A DNA stretch of 64,000 bases, taken from Babylonia areolata (lineage: Eukaryota; Mollusca; Gastropoda; Neogastropoda; Buccinidae). The DNA lies in assembly GCF_041734735.1 (NCBI RefSeq), contig NC_134882.1:24951777-25015776 (forward strand), read 5' to 3'. Made by a program: the position numbers and the translations under genes. Positions 62,966 to 64,000 of this stretch are shown here, piece by piece. Positions within the stretch are counted from its first letter, which is position 1. Each line of letters opens with the position of its first letter. The notes beneath the pieces were generated by a model. The model was not told where the DNA came from, searched no databases, and saw only the letters and a list, made by a program, of their open reading frames with translations.

Positions 62966-64000
62966 TATTCATTAATATTCACAACAATAATCAGAACAAT
63001 CATCCAGCTACCACAATAACAACAATGAACATAACTAGAATAAAGTGGTTTTTTATTTTCTGTAATAACATGACAGCCACTCTGAAAAGTGGGATTTCCA
63101 AGTCATTCAAGAACAAAGAGACTTTGACTTCACTAACATTATCTTGGTGACTGTTTCGACTACTTCCATATCATGTTGGTCACGACCCTCAGGAACATGA
63201 TGAAACAACACTTGTGTAAAGAGCAACTTTCAAGAATTTCTTTGTATATGAATTAGCAGCAAAAGCAAAAGGCGCATGTAACATGAATAAATGACAATTT
63301 TATAAGGCCCAAAAACCCAGTTTTTACATGTATCGCATTATATTAAGTCAAGCCTTTGCACATGTGTAATTGCACTCTTCAGGCCCAATACAGAACCCTT
63401 TCCCTATCTACACATCCACCCTTTTCTCTCCTAATAAATATGATTTTATATCATATCAAGTGACAGTCTGCATTTGACAAGAAAATAAAACATCAACACA
63501 AATTCTTTGGTGAAGCTTAATGAAATACAATATACATATATATATATATATTAACACACACATACACACACACACATATACGTATGTGATGCAGCATGCG
63601 AAAACCCAGCTAAAGTCGCAGCCAGCTATTCTTAGCTATACCCCAAAACACCTCATTGGGGAAAAAATAATGAAAATTGAGATTTTTACAAATTTCACAT
63701 CTTTAAAGTCTTATCTTTGCTGTTGGCAAGTATTACAGCTTAAAACTGTCTGAAACTGTAGTATTTTTAATGTTTTCATATGCATGCACTGTCAGTACTG
63801 CTGACACACATCTGTCACTTAATTTGCAATGTTCAGTGTATTTGACTCCACGCTTTTCTGAAATAACGTCAGCTGATAATGTGGCAATACACTTAACAAA
63901 TGCAGTTAGTAAGCATTATTTTCATCTGGGATCTAGCTGAAAGATTCATCAGCATTACGGGAAATATTTTTTGTTCAAACAAAAATGCGGCCTTTGCCTC
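62966..64000. other. no gene recognised
   Basis: AT-rich with a TA/CA run at 63532-63583. No exon, RNA gene or element could be supported up to the window end. Confidence 0.35.

Overview
This is eukaryotic, intron-rich, AT-rich DNA crowded with transposable elements. The repertoire fits a marine mollusc, most likely a gastropod: a DIRS-type tyrosine-recombinase retrotransposon, I-, RTE-, L2/CR1- and L1/Tx1-like LINEs, TTAA-targeting piggyBac-like elements, and tRNA-headed SINEs with GAA-rich tails. The organism is inferred; no single sequence proves it. No rRNA, functional tRNA, CRISPR or prokaryotic feature was seen.

Two host genes can be followed through splice sites and codon phase. On the plus strand (4102-20415) lies a three-exon gene for a protein like vertebrate POLR1D isoform 2 (252 codons), with a 12 kb first intron full of repeats. 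On the minus strand (53758 down to 30235) lie the last six coding exons, about 161 codons, of a gene I do not recognise. Every junction keeps phase (0/0, 0/0, 0/1, 1/0, 0/2, 2/stop).

Layout: 1-1950 RTE LINE relic; 4102-20415 POLR1D-like gene, whose intron 1 holds SINE and LINE pieces, MITEs, an intact-looking DIRS element (8500-14670) and an L2 LINE tail; 21-28 kb SINEs, LINE pieces, a DIRS relic, a piggyBac-like insertion and two minisatellites; 28-54 kb the minus-strand gene, with introns holding a piggyBac relic (30713-32893), a full-length LINE (33355-37460), a 5.5 kb satellite (38730-44210), a full-length I-type LINE (45063-51017) and another piggyBac-like element (51749-52368); 54-64 kb SINEs, an L1-like LINE, and a DIRS relic (59390-62515) with a piggyBac-like insertion (60933-61989).

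Most striking: the 5.5 kb satellite lies directly against the acceptor of an exon of the minus-strand gene. Each of its roughly 140 units copies that acceptor plus the first ~18 nt of the exon, so the array looks like an amplified intron/exon boundary and presents a wall of decoy splice acceptors. Other notable points are a DIRS element joined head-to-tail to a second DIRS terminus by an identical 202 bp repeat, four piggyBac-like elements with one shared end design, minisatellites that resemble piggyBac subterminal repeats, and a LINE inserted about 20 bp upstream of a splice acceptor.
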